From the NCBI RefSeq assembly GCF_008056315.1, contig NZ_VRKQ01000008.1, positions 1,134,957-1,198,956 on the forward strand: DNA of 64,000 nt. The letters run 5' to 3'. Below are positions 8,897 through 17,320 of the stretch, in pieces. This DNA comes from Seonamhaeicola maritimus. Its GTDB lineage: Bacteria > Bacteroidota > Bacteroidia > Flavobacteriales > Flavobacteriaceae. A program made the position numbers and the translations under genes. Below the pieces are notes generated by a model. That model did not search any database and was not told the origin of the DNA. It saw nothing but the letters and a program-made list of their open reading frames with translations. Numbering within the stretch: the first letter of the stretch is position 1; each line of letters opens with the position of its first letter.

Positions 8897-10234
8897 CTAA
8901 ACTGTACTTCTATGTGAAAAATTTTGAATAGATTGTTTATGTTTAATAAAGTTTATAAACTGGATCATAATCATTGATATTAATGGAGCAATTGCAATTA
9001 ATAAGAAAATTTGTTCCCAACTAAAGGATTCTTTTAAAATACCAACTAAACCCGCACCATAGGCTCTTCCCGAATTAGAGATTGCCATATAAAGCGTAAA
9101 TTGCGTAGCAGCAATTGTTTTATAACTTAATTTCATTCCAGATGAAAAAAATGCTATACTTAAGAATGTAGCTAATAAAGTTGCTAATAATATAAATCCG
9201 AATATATACTGGTTATATCCCCAGAGAGCTGATGACATACCTATAATTGCAAGTAAACTAATTGTTAATATGAAGTAAATAGTGATCATTTTCTTTTCTC
9301 CAAAAAAATCTACTAAAGCACCACCAGCAAACATTCCGAATATACCACTTATTAAAGTTGTAATGGAGTATATTTCTGAATAGGAAGTATTACTCCATCC
9401 TAGTTCTTGGATGGTATAAATTGGTAAAAGTGTATCAACTAATCCATTTAACATGCCATTAAAACATATCCCTATAGCCATAAATATACTTGATGGAAGA
9501 ATTATCACTTTAAAAAGATCTTTAAATATTTTTATCCAACTTTTTAGTTGAACAGACTTGGAATATTCTGAAACTTTACCTTTAGTCCATGGCATTAATT
9601 TTTCGCCAGGTCTTTCTCTAAATAAAATAGGGACTAAAATAAAAAAAGCAAATGCGACAGACATAAAAGGAATTGCTGTTGAAAAACCAAGTGAGTTAAT
9701 TAATGCTGTTCCAATAACTAGTGTTGCAGAAACTCCAATGGTTTTAGAACCCCACATAAGACCATTGGCACGTGCCTGTTCATTTTCTGGTATAACTTCT
9801 ACGGCCATACCATCTGTTGCTACATCTTGAAATGCACCAAAAAAGCTAATGAAAAACCCTGCTAACATTAAACCATCCAAATTGTTTAAAGGGTCTGGAA
9901 CAAATCCAATTGATATAAAACTTATAATTAGACCAAATTGGCCAAAAATCACCCACGGTCTTTTGCGCCCCATAGATAAAATAGTGAAACGATCCATTAA
10001 AGGGGCAATAAGGATTTTAAAACTCCATGGAATACCAATAACGGCAAGAAAGCTAGCAATTTCCATTGGAGTTTTGTTATTAATTGCTAACCAAGCAGGA
10101 ATGGCGTAAAATGTGATTCCTTCTGGAGCTCCTTGAGCCATGTACAATAGCGAGAAATTAATATACCTTAAAATGGGGTTTTCGGTTAAAAACAAATTAT
10201 ATTGTTTTTTTACCTGAGTGTTTCTTATTTTCAC
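8897..10234 (-). CDS. MFS permease, AmpG/PAT-like
   Basis: 445 aa with about 12 hydrophobic segments. The N-terminal LYMAQGAPEGITFYAIPAWL, the PWSFKILIAPLMDRF block, the GRKRPWVIFGQ loop and GAFQDVATDGMAVE are typical of the AmpG/acetyl-CoA transporter-like group of the major facilitator superfamily. AmpG imports muropeptides; the substrate here is not proven. The start is GTG at 10234, because the nearby ATG at 10244 is out of frame. The gene stands alone, with 279 nt before and 248 nt after it that hold no other gene. Confidence 0.8.
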   Translation of the reverse strand: MKIRNTQVKKQYNLFLTENPILRYINFSLLYMAQGAPEGITFYAIPAWLAINNKTPMEIASFLAVIGIPWSFKILIAPLMDRFTILSMGRKRPWVIFGQFGLIISFISIGFVPDPLNNLDGLMLAGFFISFFGAFQDVATDGMAVEVIPENEQARANGLMWGSKTIGVSATLVIGTALINSLGFSTAIPFMSVAFAFFILVPILFRERPGEKLMPWTKGKVSEYSKSVQLKSWIKIFKDLFKVIILPSSIFMAIGICFNGMLNGLVDTLLPIYTIQELGWSNTSYSEIYSITTLISGIFGMFAGGALVDFFGEKKMITIYFILTISLLAIIGMSSALWGYNQYIFGFILLATLLATFLSIAFFSSGMKLSYKTIAATQFTLYMAISNSGRAYGAGLVGILKESFSWEQIFLLIAIAPLISMIMIQFINFIKHKQSIQNFSHRSTV

Positions 10235-10482
10235 TTGGTTGCATTTTGTTAATTAAGTAATGATTAAAAAATATTGATTTAATAATGATTAATTATTGGT
10301 AACAAATGCTGTTAAAAATGTGAATAGAAATTTGTTTACGAATTTTAAATAGAATGGTTAACTGTTTGATGTATTCAAAACTTGAATTTTGCATATTTAG
10401 TCTTTTCATTATTAATGAGCATTATAAAAAGACCTAGGGAGAGATTATAAATGTAGGTAAAAACTATTTATAAAAAAAATGT

Positions 10483-11400
10483 TCAACTTTTGTTAAGTTT
10501 TTGTTGCTGCTTAATAGTAAGCGTACTGCCATCATGACTCCATCCTGGAGCACCAAAAGCATACATGAATTTGTGATACCAATTTTTGGATTTTTTCATG
10601 TCCTTCCATATATCTCTATACTCATGTGTTAGAATAACTAAGGGATTGTATGAATTTGGGGCATGAGTTACGCCATATTTAATCTCAATATTTTCATCCA
10701 ACTCTTTCCAAGTACCAAACATTTTGTCAAAGATGTTTAAAAAACCACCATGATTTTTGTCCATATACTCAATGTTTTGCGCGTGATGTACCTGGTGCAT
10801 TGTATGGGTATTCATGAATTTTTCAATGAATCCTAGTTTCGGGATAAATACGGAATGTAACTGGAATTGCCACAACGCCTCAATTCCCAAACAAACTACA
10901 AGCATTTCTGGAGGAAAGCCTATAGCCGGAATCCACATATAAAAAAAAGGTTTATAAAAAATGGTAAACCAACCGTTTCGTACCGCTGTACCTAAATTAA
11001 AATTATCTGAAGAATGGTGTACAATGTGTGCAGCCCAAAGAAAACGCACATTATGGTTTTGCCTGTGAAACCAGTAGTAACTAAAGTCGTCTGCTAATTG
11101 ACAAAACAGCCAAATATACCATGCATACCCAAACGACTCCCAGCCCATAATATTGGTACGAATACCATTAATTTCTGGATTGAAAACCTCATATACATAA
11201 TTGAAAAGAACAATAGCAGCAATTGTTTTGGTAAGTGGAGCAATAATGGTAGAACCTATACCCATTGTAAGGCTTGCCGCTAAATCTTTCCAATGATATA
11301 AATCTTTGCTTTTTTTATTGTGTTTGCTATAAGCTAATTCTAGTAAGATGAGCCCAAGAAAACAAGGAACACCATAAACCAGAGGGTTGGTGAAATTCAT
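10483..11400 (-). CDS. Sterol desaturase / fatty acid hydroxylase family protein
   Basis: 305 aa integral membrane di-iron enzyme. The histidine clusters are complete: H112-x3-H116, H125-x2-H128-H129, H182 and H202-x2-H205-H206, matching the eight-His pattern of the family. Several transmembrane segments precede and separate them. Relatives hydroxylate or desaturate sterols, fatty acids or other lipids with O2; the lipid substrate here is unknown. It has its own -7 box, and the lysA terminator lies upstream. The last residues (GWSHDGSTLTIKQQ) are a typical C-terminus of the Bacteroidota branch. Confidence 0.85.
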   Translation of the reverse strand: MNFTNPLVYGVPCFLGLILLELAYSKHNKKSKDLYHWKDLAASLTMGIGSTIIAPLTKTIAAIVLFNYVYEVFNPEINGIRTNIMGWESFGYAWYIWLFCQLADDFSYYWFHRQNHNVRFLWAAHIVHHSSDNFNLGTAVRNGWFTIFYKPFFYMWIPAIGFPPEMLVVCLGIEALWQFQLHSVFIPKLGFIEKFMNTHTMHQVHHAQNIEYMDKNHGGFLNIFDKMFGTWKELDENIEIKYGVTHAPNSYNPLVILTHEYRDIWKDMKKSKNWYHKFMYAFGAPGWSHDGSTLTIKQQQKLNKS

Positions 11401-11419
11401 TAAAAAGTATTTTAATCAT

Positions 11420-11427
11420 CAAAAATA
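11420..11427 (-). promoter_or_regulatory. Predicted -7 box for the sterol-desaturase-family gene
   Basis: The minus strand reads TATTTTTG, an exact match to the Bacteroidota TAnnTTTG element, about 20 nt before the ATG. No clear TTTG -33 box is visible. An ATGCGTTTTAT element lies just upstream at 11442-11452. Confidence 0.5.
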
Positions 11428-11470
11428 GATGGAATTTAATAATAAAACGCATTTCATTCTGGATTATTTG

Positions 11471-11504
11471 AAAAAAAGCTCAACATTAATGTTGAGCTTT
11501 TTTT
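11471..11504 (-). terminator. Rho-independent terminator after lysA
   Basis: A perfect 34-nt palindrome: A7, then GCTCAACATTAATGTTGAGC, then T7. The GC-containing stem and the flanking A and T tracts make it active in both directions. It follows the lysA stop by 20 nt on the minus strand. Confidence 0.9.
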
Positions 11505-11524
11505 AACTAAGATTTAAATGCAAT

Positions 11525-12760
11525 TTATTTAACCAATTGCTTTTCTTTTTTTATAGAGAAATCTACTTCAACTTGATTTTTTATAATATCTTCAAACGTT
11601 TCTCTTTTTCTAATTAAGTGGGCTTTGTTTTTATACCATAAAACTTCGGCAGGTCTAAATCTAGAATTATAGTTACTGGCCATTGAAAAACAGTAAGCAC
11701 CTGCATTTTTAAAACACAACACATCACCTTCACTTATTTCATTAATGCGTCTATTATTTCCAAAAGTATCTGTTTCGCAAATATATCCTACTACCGTATA
11801 AAAACGCTCACGCCCTTTAGGATTAGAAATGTTTACAATGTCATGGTGTGACCCATAAAACATTGGTCTTATAAGGTGATTGAAACCTGAGTCAATTTGT
11901 GCGAATACCGTTGATGTTGTTTGTTTAACTGCATTTACCTGTGCCAAAAAACTACCAGATTCACTTACTAAGAATTTACCTGGTTCAAAAGCTAATGTTA
12001 ATTCCTTTCCGTATTCTTTACAAAAGTCATTAAACCTAGCAGATAGTTTTTTACCTAATTCTTCAATATTGGTTTCAATGTCACCCGCTTTGTAAGGTAC
12101 TTTAAACCCTGAACCGAAGTCAATAAAATCTAGATTTTTGAATTGTTTTGCGGTTTCAAATAAAATTTCGCTTGCGTACAAGAACACCTCAATATCTAAA
12201 ATATCACTTCCAGTATGCATATGAATACCGTTAATCGTCATTTTAGTATTTTCAACTATTCTTAAAATATGAGGAATTTGATGAATTGAGATTCCAAATT
12301 TCGAATCAATATGACCAACAGAGATATTAGCATTTCCTCCAGCCATAACATGAGGGTTAATACGGATACAAACCGGTACCTCTGGATGCTTTGTACCAAA
12401 CTGCTCTAAAATAGAAAGATTATCAATATTTATTTTAACACCTAATTTTGCTGCTTGTTCTATTTCATGTAAAGAAACCCCATTTGGTGTAAAAATTATT
12501 TGATCAGGCGAGAAACCAGCTGCTAAACCAAGTTGTACTTCTTGTAAAGAAACAGTATCTATACCTGAACCTAATGAATGCAAAAGTTTTAAAATGGATA
12601 TATTAGACAATGCTTTAACAGCATAATTTATTTTTAAATTCTTTACATTTTTAAAGGCACTAGTTAGCCTATTGTACTGCCCTTCAATTTTTTCGGCGTC
12701 ATAAACGTACACTGGGCTTCCAAAATCTTGTGCTATTTTAAGCAATTGATTTTCCGTCAT
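11525..12760 (-). CDS. lysA: Diaminopimelate decarboxylase
   Basis: 411 aa, the usual LysA length. It decarboxylates meso-diaminopimelate to L-lysine in the cytoplasm. The alanine-racemase-fold barrel carries the PLP lysine in NYAVKALS (Lys49). HMHTGSD and DFGSGFKVPY fit the phosphate-binding loops, EPGKFLV the substrate-binding strand, CETDTFG the catalytic Cys loop, and GAYCFSMASNYNSR the C-terminal active-site segment. It is monocistronic, with an exact TATCTTTG -7 box upstream and a strong palindromic terminator downstream. dapD of the same pathway lies about 32 kb away. Confidence 0.95.
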   Translation of the reverse strand: MTENQLLKIAQDFGSPVYVYDAEKIEGQYNRLTSAFKNVKNLKINYAVKALSNISILKLLHSLGSGIDTVSLQEVQLGLAAGFSPDQIIFTPNGVSLHEIEQAAKLGVKINIDNLSILEQFGTKHPEVPVCIRINPHVMAGGNANISVGHIDSKFGISIHQIPHILRIVENTKMTINGIHMHTGSDILDIEVFLYASEILFETAKQFKNLDFIDFGSGFKVPYKAGDIETNIEELGKKLSARFNDFCKEYGKELTLAFEPGKFLVSESGSFLAQVNAVKQTTSTVFAQIDSGFNHLIRPMFYGSHHDIVNISNPKGRERFYTVVGYICETDTFGNNRRINEISEGDVLCFKNAGAYCFSMASNYNSRFRPAEVLWYKNKAHLIRKRETFEDIIKNQVEVDFSIKKEKQLVK

Positions 12761-12777
12761 AATTTTCTAATTTTTGC

Positions 12778-12785
12778 CAAAGATA
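12778..12785 (-). promoter_or_regulatory. Predicted -7 box of lysA
   Basis: The minus strand reads TATCTTTG, an exact TAnnTTTG match, 17 nt before the lysA ATG. The -33 region is AT-rich without a clear TTTG. Confidence 0.5.
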
Positions 12786-12891
12786 TTTTATTCAATTGAA
12801 TAAAAAATAAATAAATAAAAAATTATACAAATTAAACAATCTGTTAATTATTTAACATGTTAAAAATATAGCAAGTTTTCGCAATTAATTA

Positions 12892-12923
12892 TTAGTGAAA
12901 GTAATTGCTATTATATACATTTG
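12892..12923 (+). promoter_or_regulatory. Predicted promoter of sucC
   Basis: TTAG (12892-12895), a 20-nt spacer and TACATTTG (12916-12923) resemble the Bacteroidota TTTG/TAnnTTTG pair. The ATG follows 25 nt later. Confidence 0.5.
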
Positions 12924-12948
12924 CTATTCTTAAAATATTGAGCAAATT

Positions 12949-14139
12949 ATGAACTTACACGAATATCAAGGTAAAGAAATATTAAGCAGTTTTGGAGTCC
13001 GTATACAACGAGGAATTGTTGCCCAAAATGCTCATGAAGCTGTAGCTGCTGCAAAACAATTAACCAGTGAGACCGGAACTAGCTGGCACGTAATTAAAGC
13101 CCAGGTACATGCTGGTGGACGTGGTAAAGGTGGTGGCGTTAAGCTTGCTAAAAATTTACAAGAAGTTGAAGATATAGCAGGACAAATTATTGGAATGGAT
13201 TTAGTGACCCCTCAAACATCTGCTGAAGGTAAAAGAGTTCATCAAGTATTGGTGGCAGAGGATGTTTATTATCCGGGAGAAAGCGAAACAGATGAGTTTT
13301 ATATGTCTGTTTTATTGAATAGAGGTACTGGGCGTAACATGATCATGTATTCAACAGAAGGAGGAATGGATATTGAAACTGTGGCAGAGGAAACTCCACA
13401 TTTAATTTTCACAGAAGAAGTTGATCCCTCTGTTGGTTTATTACCTTTCCAAGCTAGACGAGTAGCCTTTAACCTTGGTTTATCAGGTTTAGCATTTAAG
13501 GAAATGACAAAATTTGTTATGGCGCTTTATACTGCTTATGTGAATTCTGATTCGTCTTTATTTGAAATCAATCCGGTTTTAAAAACTAGCGATAACAAAA
13601 TCATGGCAGTTGATGCTAAAGTTACTATTGATGAGAATGCACTTTATAGACATAAAGATTATGTAGATTTAAGGGATTTACGTGAAGAAAACCCTATTGA
13701 AGTTGAAGCTAAAGAAGTTGGTTTAAACTATGTTGATTTAGATGGGAATGTTGGTTGTATGGTAAACGGTGCAGGTTTAGCAATGGCAACGATGGATTTG
13801 ATTAAACAAGCAGGAGGTGAGCCAGCAAACTTTTTAGATGTTGGTGGTACAGCAGATGCAGCGCGTGTAGAGCAAGCCTTTAAAATTATTTTGAAAGATC
13901 CTGCAGTTAAAGCTATCCTAATTAATATTTTTGGTGGTATTGTACGTTGTGATCGTGTGGCACAGGGTGTAATTGATGCTTACAAAAACATGGGTAATAT
14001 AGAAGTTCCTATTATTGTTCGCTTACAAGGAACCAATGCTGATATTGCTAAAGAATTAATTGATAATTCTGGTTTGGCAGTATTAAGTGCTACCGAGTTT
14101 CAGGAAGCAGCAGATAAAGTTCAAGAAGTATTGTCTTAA
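12949..14139 (+). CDS. sucC: Succinate-CoA ligase (ADP-forming) beta subunit
   Basis: 396 aa, full length. It binds nucleotide and succinate in the TCA-cycle enzyme that interconverts succinyl-CoA and succinate with formation of ATP. The N-terminal ATP-grasp region starts MNLHEYQGKEIL and has the GGRGKGGGVKLAKN loop. SLFEINPV and MAVDAKVTID give the Mg2+/nucleotide site. The C-terminal CoA-ligase domain has FLDVGGTADAARVEQA and INIFGGIVRCDRVAQG. sucD is not adjacent; a terminator follows at once, so the alpha subunit must be encoded elsewhere. Confidence 0.97.
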   Translation: MNLHEYQGKEILSSFGVRIQRGIVAQNAHEAVAAAKQLTSETGTSWHVIKAQVHAGGRGKGGGVKLAKNLQEVEDIAGQIIGMDLVTPQTSAEGKRVHQVLVAEDVYYPGESETDEFYMSVLLNRGTGRNMIMYSTEGGMDIETVAEETPHLIFTEEVDPSVGLLPFQARRVAFNLGLSGLAFKEMTKFVMALYTAYVNSDSSLFEINPVLKTSDNKIMAVDAKVTIDENALYRHKDYVDLRDLREENPIEVEAKEVGLNYVDLDGNVGCMVNGAGLAMATMDLIKQAGGEPANFLDVGGTADAARVEQAFKIILKDPAVKAILINIFGGIVRCDRVAQGVIDAYKNMGNIEVPIIVRLQGTNADIAKELIDNSGLAVLSATEFQEAADKVQEVLS

Positions 14140-14159
14140 GACATAATATCATATTTATT

Positions 14160-14192
14160 AAAAAGAGCAACATTAATTGTTGCTCTTTTTTT
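14160..14192. terminator. Bidirectional terminator shared by sucC and the DUF1456 gene
   Basis: 12-bp arms AAAAAGAGCAAC (14160-14171) and GTTGCTCTTTTT (14179-14190) flank a 7-nt loop. It ends sucC, and its right half encodes the last residues and stop of the convergent minus-strand gene. Confidence 0.88.
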
Positions 14193-14433
14193 GTACGTTA
14201 TTTTCACCTTTTTTAGGCATAGGGCCTCTTAAGTGGATTACTAAACCATTTAGGAAATTACGTAATATTTGATCACCACATTCCATATATTTAGGGTGAT
14301 CTTCTCTTCTAAAAAATGCTCCAAGTTCACTTTTAGATATTCGGAAATCAACAAGTGATAAAATTTTTATAATATCATCATCTCTTAATTTAAGAGCTAC
14401 TCTTAATTTTTTTAAAACATCATTGTTTGTCAT
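14173..14433 (-). CDS. DUF1456 family protein, single-domain form
   Basis: 86 aa. The sequence NNDVLKKLRVALKLRDDD, then a SKSELGAFFRREDHPKY block and ECGDQILRNFLNGL, match the DUF1456 (YehS) unit. From memory, E. coli YehS has two such units in about 156 aa; this protein has one, most like the second. The tail (PKKGENNVQKKSNN) is basic and probably disordered, and its last codons lie inside a terminator hairpin. The family's biochemical function is not known to me. It is small and probably cytoplasmic. Confidence 0.8.
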   Translation of the reverse strand: MTNNDVLKKLRVALKLRDDDIIKILSLVDFRISKSELGAFFRREDHPKYMECGDQILRNFLNGLVIHLRGPMPKKGENNVQKKSNN

Positions 14434-14791
14434 AAAAAAGGATATGTTTTTTAAGATTCATGTCTTTTGTGAATTTTCTTTTATTGCTTGTTATGACAAG
14501 CGTTTTTTAGTTATGTAAAGATACTTTTTATTATATCATTAGCATGACAACTACTTTTTACTGAAAAAAAATAGTGTAATTAACTGTAAAACAAATAATT
14601 AAAATATTGAAAATTCGAAAAGTTTATGTCATAAAACACAAAGCAATTGAGGAACTATTATAGAAGTTAGAGATGAATTATATGAAAATAACGATTAAAT
14701 ACGCCTTGATTTTCGATAAGATACATTATATCAACGATTATAAAATAATGATTTTGAGTAACTTTATAGCATAATTAATTAATCCCTCTTC
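14434..14791. other. Intergenic region with an orphan terminator-like hairpin
   Basis: 358 nt, very AT-rich, between divergent genes. It must hold the promoters of the DUF1456 gene (minus) and the TerB-like gene (plus), but no convincing -33/-7 pair was found. The only clear structure is the hairpin at 14486-14508. No conserved ORF is seen. Confidence 0.6.
14486..14508 (+). terminator. Orphan terminator-like hairpin
   Basis: GCTTGT (14486-14491), loop TATG, ACAAGC (14496-14501), then G and T6. It has the form of a plus-strand rho-independent terminator, but no plus-strand gene precedes it. It could end a short RNA, or lie in the 5' leader of the minus-strand DUF1456 mRNA. Confidence 0.45.
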
Positions 14792-15202
14792 ATGATGATA
14801 AACAGAGTAGAAAAATTGAGTCTGCTTTCTGAAATGATTGCGTTTGCCAAATACGATAAAGAGATAAATGTTATTGAATATAACTTTTTACTAGGTGTTG
14901 CTAAACAACTGGGAATTATCAGATCAGATTTCGATTATTTAATTGAACACCCCGTTACTTATACGCACTTAAAATCCCATAGTGAGCGTATTGTACAGTT
15001 TCATAGGTTAGTTTTATTAATGAATATTGATCAAGAAAGTAAGGATAATACTGTTGTAGTGACTAAATTATATAACTTTGGTTTGCGGATGGGTTTAAGT
15101 CATGAATCTATTACTAAAGTATTATATCTGATGGAAAGTTTTCCTAATAAGATAGTCCCACCAGATGTTTTAATAGATATTTTTAAAACACAGTATAATT
15201 AA
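14792..15202 (+). CDS. TerB-like small protein
   Basis: 136 aa, mostly helical, starting MMINRVEKLSLLSEMIAFAKYDKEINVIEYNFLLGVAKQLGI. The run of a self-activating helix, then 'DKEI...EYNFLLGVAKQLGI' and a second half with FGLRMGLSHESI, resembles the TerB/DjlA-like helical fold. TerB proteins are usually described with tellurite or stress functions, but no direct activity can be claimed. It starts at either of two consecutive ATG codons (14792 or 14795). It converges on uvrB, with which it shares a terminator. Confidence 0.55.
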   Translation: MMINRVEKLSLLSEMIAFAKYDKEINVIEYNFLLGVAKQLGIIRSDFDYLIEHPVTYTHLKSHSERIVQFHRLVLLMNIDQESKDNTVVVTKLYNFGLRMGLSHESITKVLYLMESFPNKIVPPDVLIDIFKTQYN

Positions 15203-15240
15203 TAATCTGCTAAGTATTTATTAAGATATTGTGTTGTATG

Positions 15241-15270
15241 AAAAGCTAAAAGATTAAACTTTTAGCTTTT
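15241..15270. terminator. Bidirectional terminator shared by the TerB-like gene and uvrB
   Basis: 12-bp arms AAAAGCTAAAAG (15241-15252) and CTTTTAGCTTTT (15259-15270). The right arm encodes the last residues of UvrB. Confidence 0.8.
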
Positions 15271-17257
15271 CTATTTTATTGCGATAAGTTTTAATTTCAT
15301 CACGCAATTGGGCGGCCACAATAAAATCTAATGCTTTAGCAGCTTCCTCCATAAGTTTGCGTTTTTCTTTTATTTTTTTCTCTAATTCTGGCTTAGTTAA
15401 ATAATCACTTTCTGGTTCAGCAGCTTTTAATGCATCTAATTGATATTTATAAGTACTAACAGAATTCTTAGACAGGGCATTATCTAAGCTTTTATTTAAA
15501 GCTTTTGGCTTAATATTGTTTTCTGTGTTATAGGTTATTTGCTTTTCACGTCTGTAGTTCGTTTCATCAATAGTTTTTTGCATGCTATTAGTAATTTTGT
15601 CAGCATACATTATCGCTTTTCCATTAATATTTCTTGCGGCTCTACCAACTGTTTGAGTTAGCGAACGTGCAGACCGTAAAAATCCTTCCTTATCGGCATC
15701 TAGAATAGCAACTAGTGAAACTTCAGGTAAATCTAAGCCTTCTCTTAAAAGGTTAACGCCTACTAGAACATCAAATAAGCCTTTGCGTAAATCCTGCATA
15801 ATTTCAACACGCTCTAAGGTATCAACATCACTATGAATATATCTACAACGAATTTGTATTCTATCTAAATATTTAGTCAATTCTTCTGCCATTCGTTTGG
15901 TGAGTGTTGTAACTAATGTACGCTCATCTTTTTCAACACGTTGTTGAATTTCTTCAATTAAGTCATCAATCTGATTTAAACTGGGCCTTACTTCAATTAC
16001 AGGGTCTAATAATCCAGTAGGACGAATCACTTGCTCTACATATACACCATCTGTTTTTTGTAATTCATAATCAGCCGGAGTTGCACTCACATATATAACT
16101 TGATTTTGTAAAGCTTCAAATTCTTCAAATTTAAGCGGCCTGTTATCCATTGCAGCTGGAAGTCTGAATCCATATTCTACTAAGTTTTCTTTTCGACTTC
16201 TGTCTCCACCATACATTGCATGAACTTGAGAAATGGTTACGTGACTTTCGTCCACAACCATTAAAAAATCATCTGGAAAATAATCCAACAGACAAAATGG
16301 ACGTGTGCCAGCTTGTCTGCCATCTAAATATCTAGAATAGTTTTCAATACCAGAACAGTAACCTAATTCTCGTATCATTTCAAGATCAAATTCGGTACGT
16401 TCTTTTAAACGTTTAGCCTCCAAATGTTTTCCGATTTCTTTAAAATAATCATGTTGTTTTACTAAATCGTCTTGAATATCTTTTATCGCATTTTGTAATA
16501 TGTCAGGAGAAGTTACAAACATATTTGCCGGATAAATATTTAAGCGATCGTATTTTTCAATAACTTGATTGGTTTGGATATTAAAAGATTCTATCTCTTC
16601 AATTTCATCACCAAAAAAGTGAATACGAAAAGCATTATCAGCATAACTTGGGAATATATCAACCGTATCACCTTTAATTCTAAAATTTCCATGATTAAAT
16701 TCGGCCTCTGTCCTAGAGTATAAACTTTGAACGAGTTGATGGAGGAGTTTTGTTCTAGAAATTTCCTGATCTCTTTCAATTGTGATAACATTTTTTTGAA
16801 ATTCAACAGGATTACCAATACCGTAAAGGCATGATACGGAAGCAACAACTAGTACATCTCTTCTACCAGAAAGTAGGGAAGAGGTTGTGCTTAATCGCAT
16901 CTTTTCAATTTCCTCATTTATTGAAAGGTCCTTTTCAATATAAACGCCAGAAACTGGGATATAAGCCTCAGGTTGATAATAGTCATAATATGAAACAAAG
17001 TACTCAACAGCATTATTAGGAAAAAATTGTTTAAACTCTGAATATAATTGAGCTGCCAAGGTTTTATTGTGGGCTAATACTAAGGTAGGGCGTTGTATCT
17101 CTTCAATAACATTGGCAACCGTAAAAGTTTTACCAGAACCCGTAACTCCTAATAAGGTTTGGTACTTTTCATTGGTGTTTAAGCCTTCAACTAGTTCTTT
17201 TATTGCTTGAGGCTGATCTCCCGTAGGACTAAATTCTGATTCAATTATAAATTGCAT
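15254..17257 (-). CDS. uvrB: UvrABC excinuclease subunit B
   Basis: 667 aa, full length. UvrB is the DNA-damage-verifying helicase-like subunit of nucleotide excision repair. Visible parts are Walker A GVTGSGKT (37-44), the beta-hairpin region EYFVSYYDYYQPEAYIP, the VDESH Walker B, the helicase motif VSATPADYE, LREGLDLPEVSLV, QTVGRAARN, and a C-terminal UVR motif (KKIKEKRKLMEEAAKALDF) that contacts UvrC. The end of the gene lies in a shared terminator. No uvrA or uvrC is in the window. Confidence 0.98.
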   Translation of the reverse strand: MQFIIESEFSPTGDQPQAIKELVEGLNTNEKYQTLLGVTGSGKTFTVANVIEEIQRPTLVLAHNKTLAAQLYSEFKQFFPNNAVEYFVSYYDYYQPEAYIPVSGVYIEKDLSINEEIEKMRLSTTSSLLSGRRDVLVVASVSCLYGIGNPVEFQKNVITIERDQEISRTKLLHQLVQSLYSRTEAEFNHGNFRIKGDTVDIFPSYADNAFRIHFFGDEIEEIESFNIQTNQVIEKYDRLNIYPANMFVTSPDILQNAIKDIQDDLVKQHDYFKEIGKHLEAKRLKERTEFDLEMIRELGYCSGIENYSRYLDGRQAGTRPFCLLDYFPDDFLMVVDESHVTISQVHAMYGGDRSRKENLVEYGFRLPAAMDNRPLKFEEFEALQNQVIYVSATPADYELQKTDGVYVEQVIRPTGLLDPVIEVRPSLNQIDDLIEEIQQRVEKDERTLVTTLTKRMAEELTKYLDRIQIRCRYIHSDVDTLERVEIMQDLRKGLFDVLVGVNLLREGLDLPEVSLVAILDADKEGFLRSARSLTQTVGRAARNINGKAIMYADKITNSMQKTIDETNYRREKQITYNTENNIKPKALNKSLDNALSKNSVSTYKYQLDALKAAEPESDYLTKPELEKKIKEKRKLMEEAAKALDFIVAAQLRDEIKTYRNKIEKLKV

Positions 17258-17320
17258 ATTCCACTAAATGCCTAAAATACTTAAAGTTACTGGGATTTCG
17301 AATTTAAGTTTTAAAAAAAA

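Noticed and set aside
9558-10109. Two plus-strand open frames of about 86-90 codons
   Set aside because: They lie antisense inside the MFS permease gene, whose family motifs are clear.
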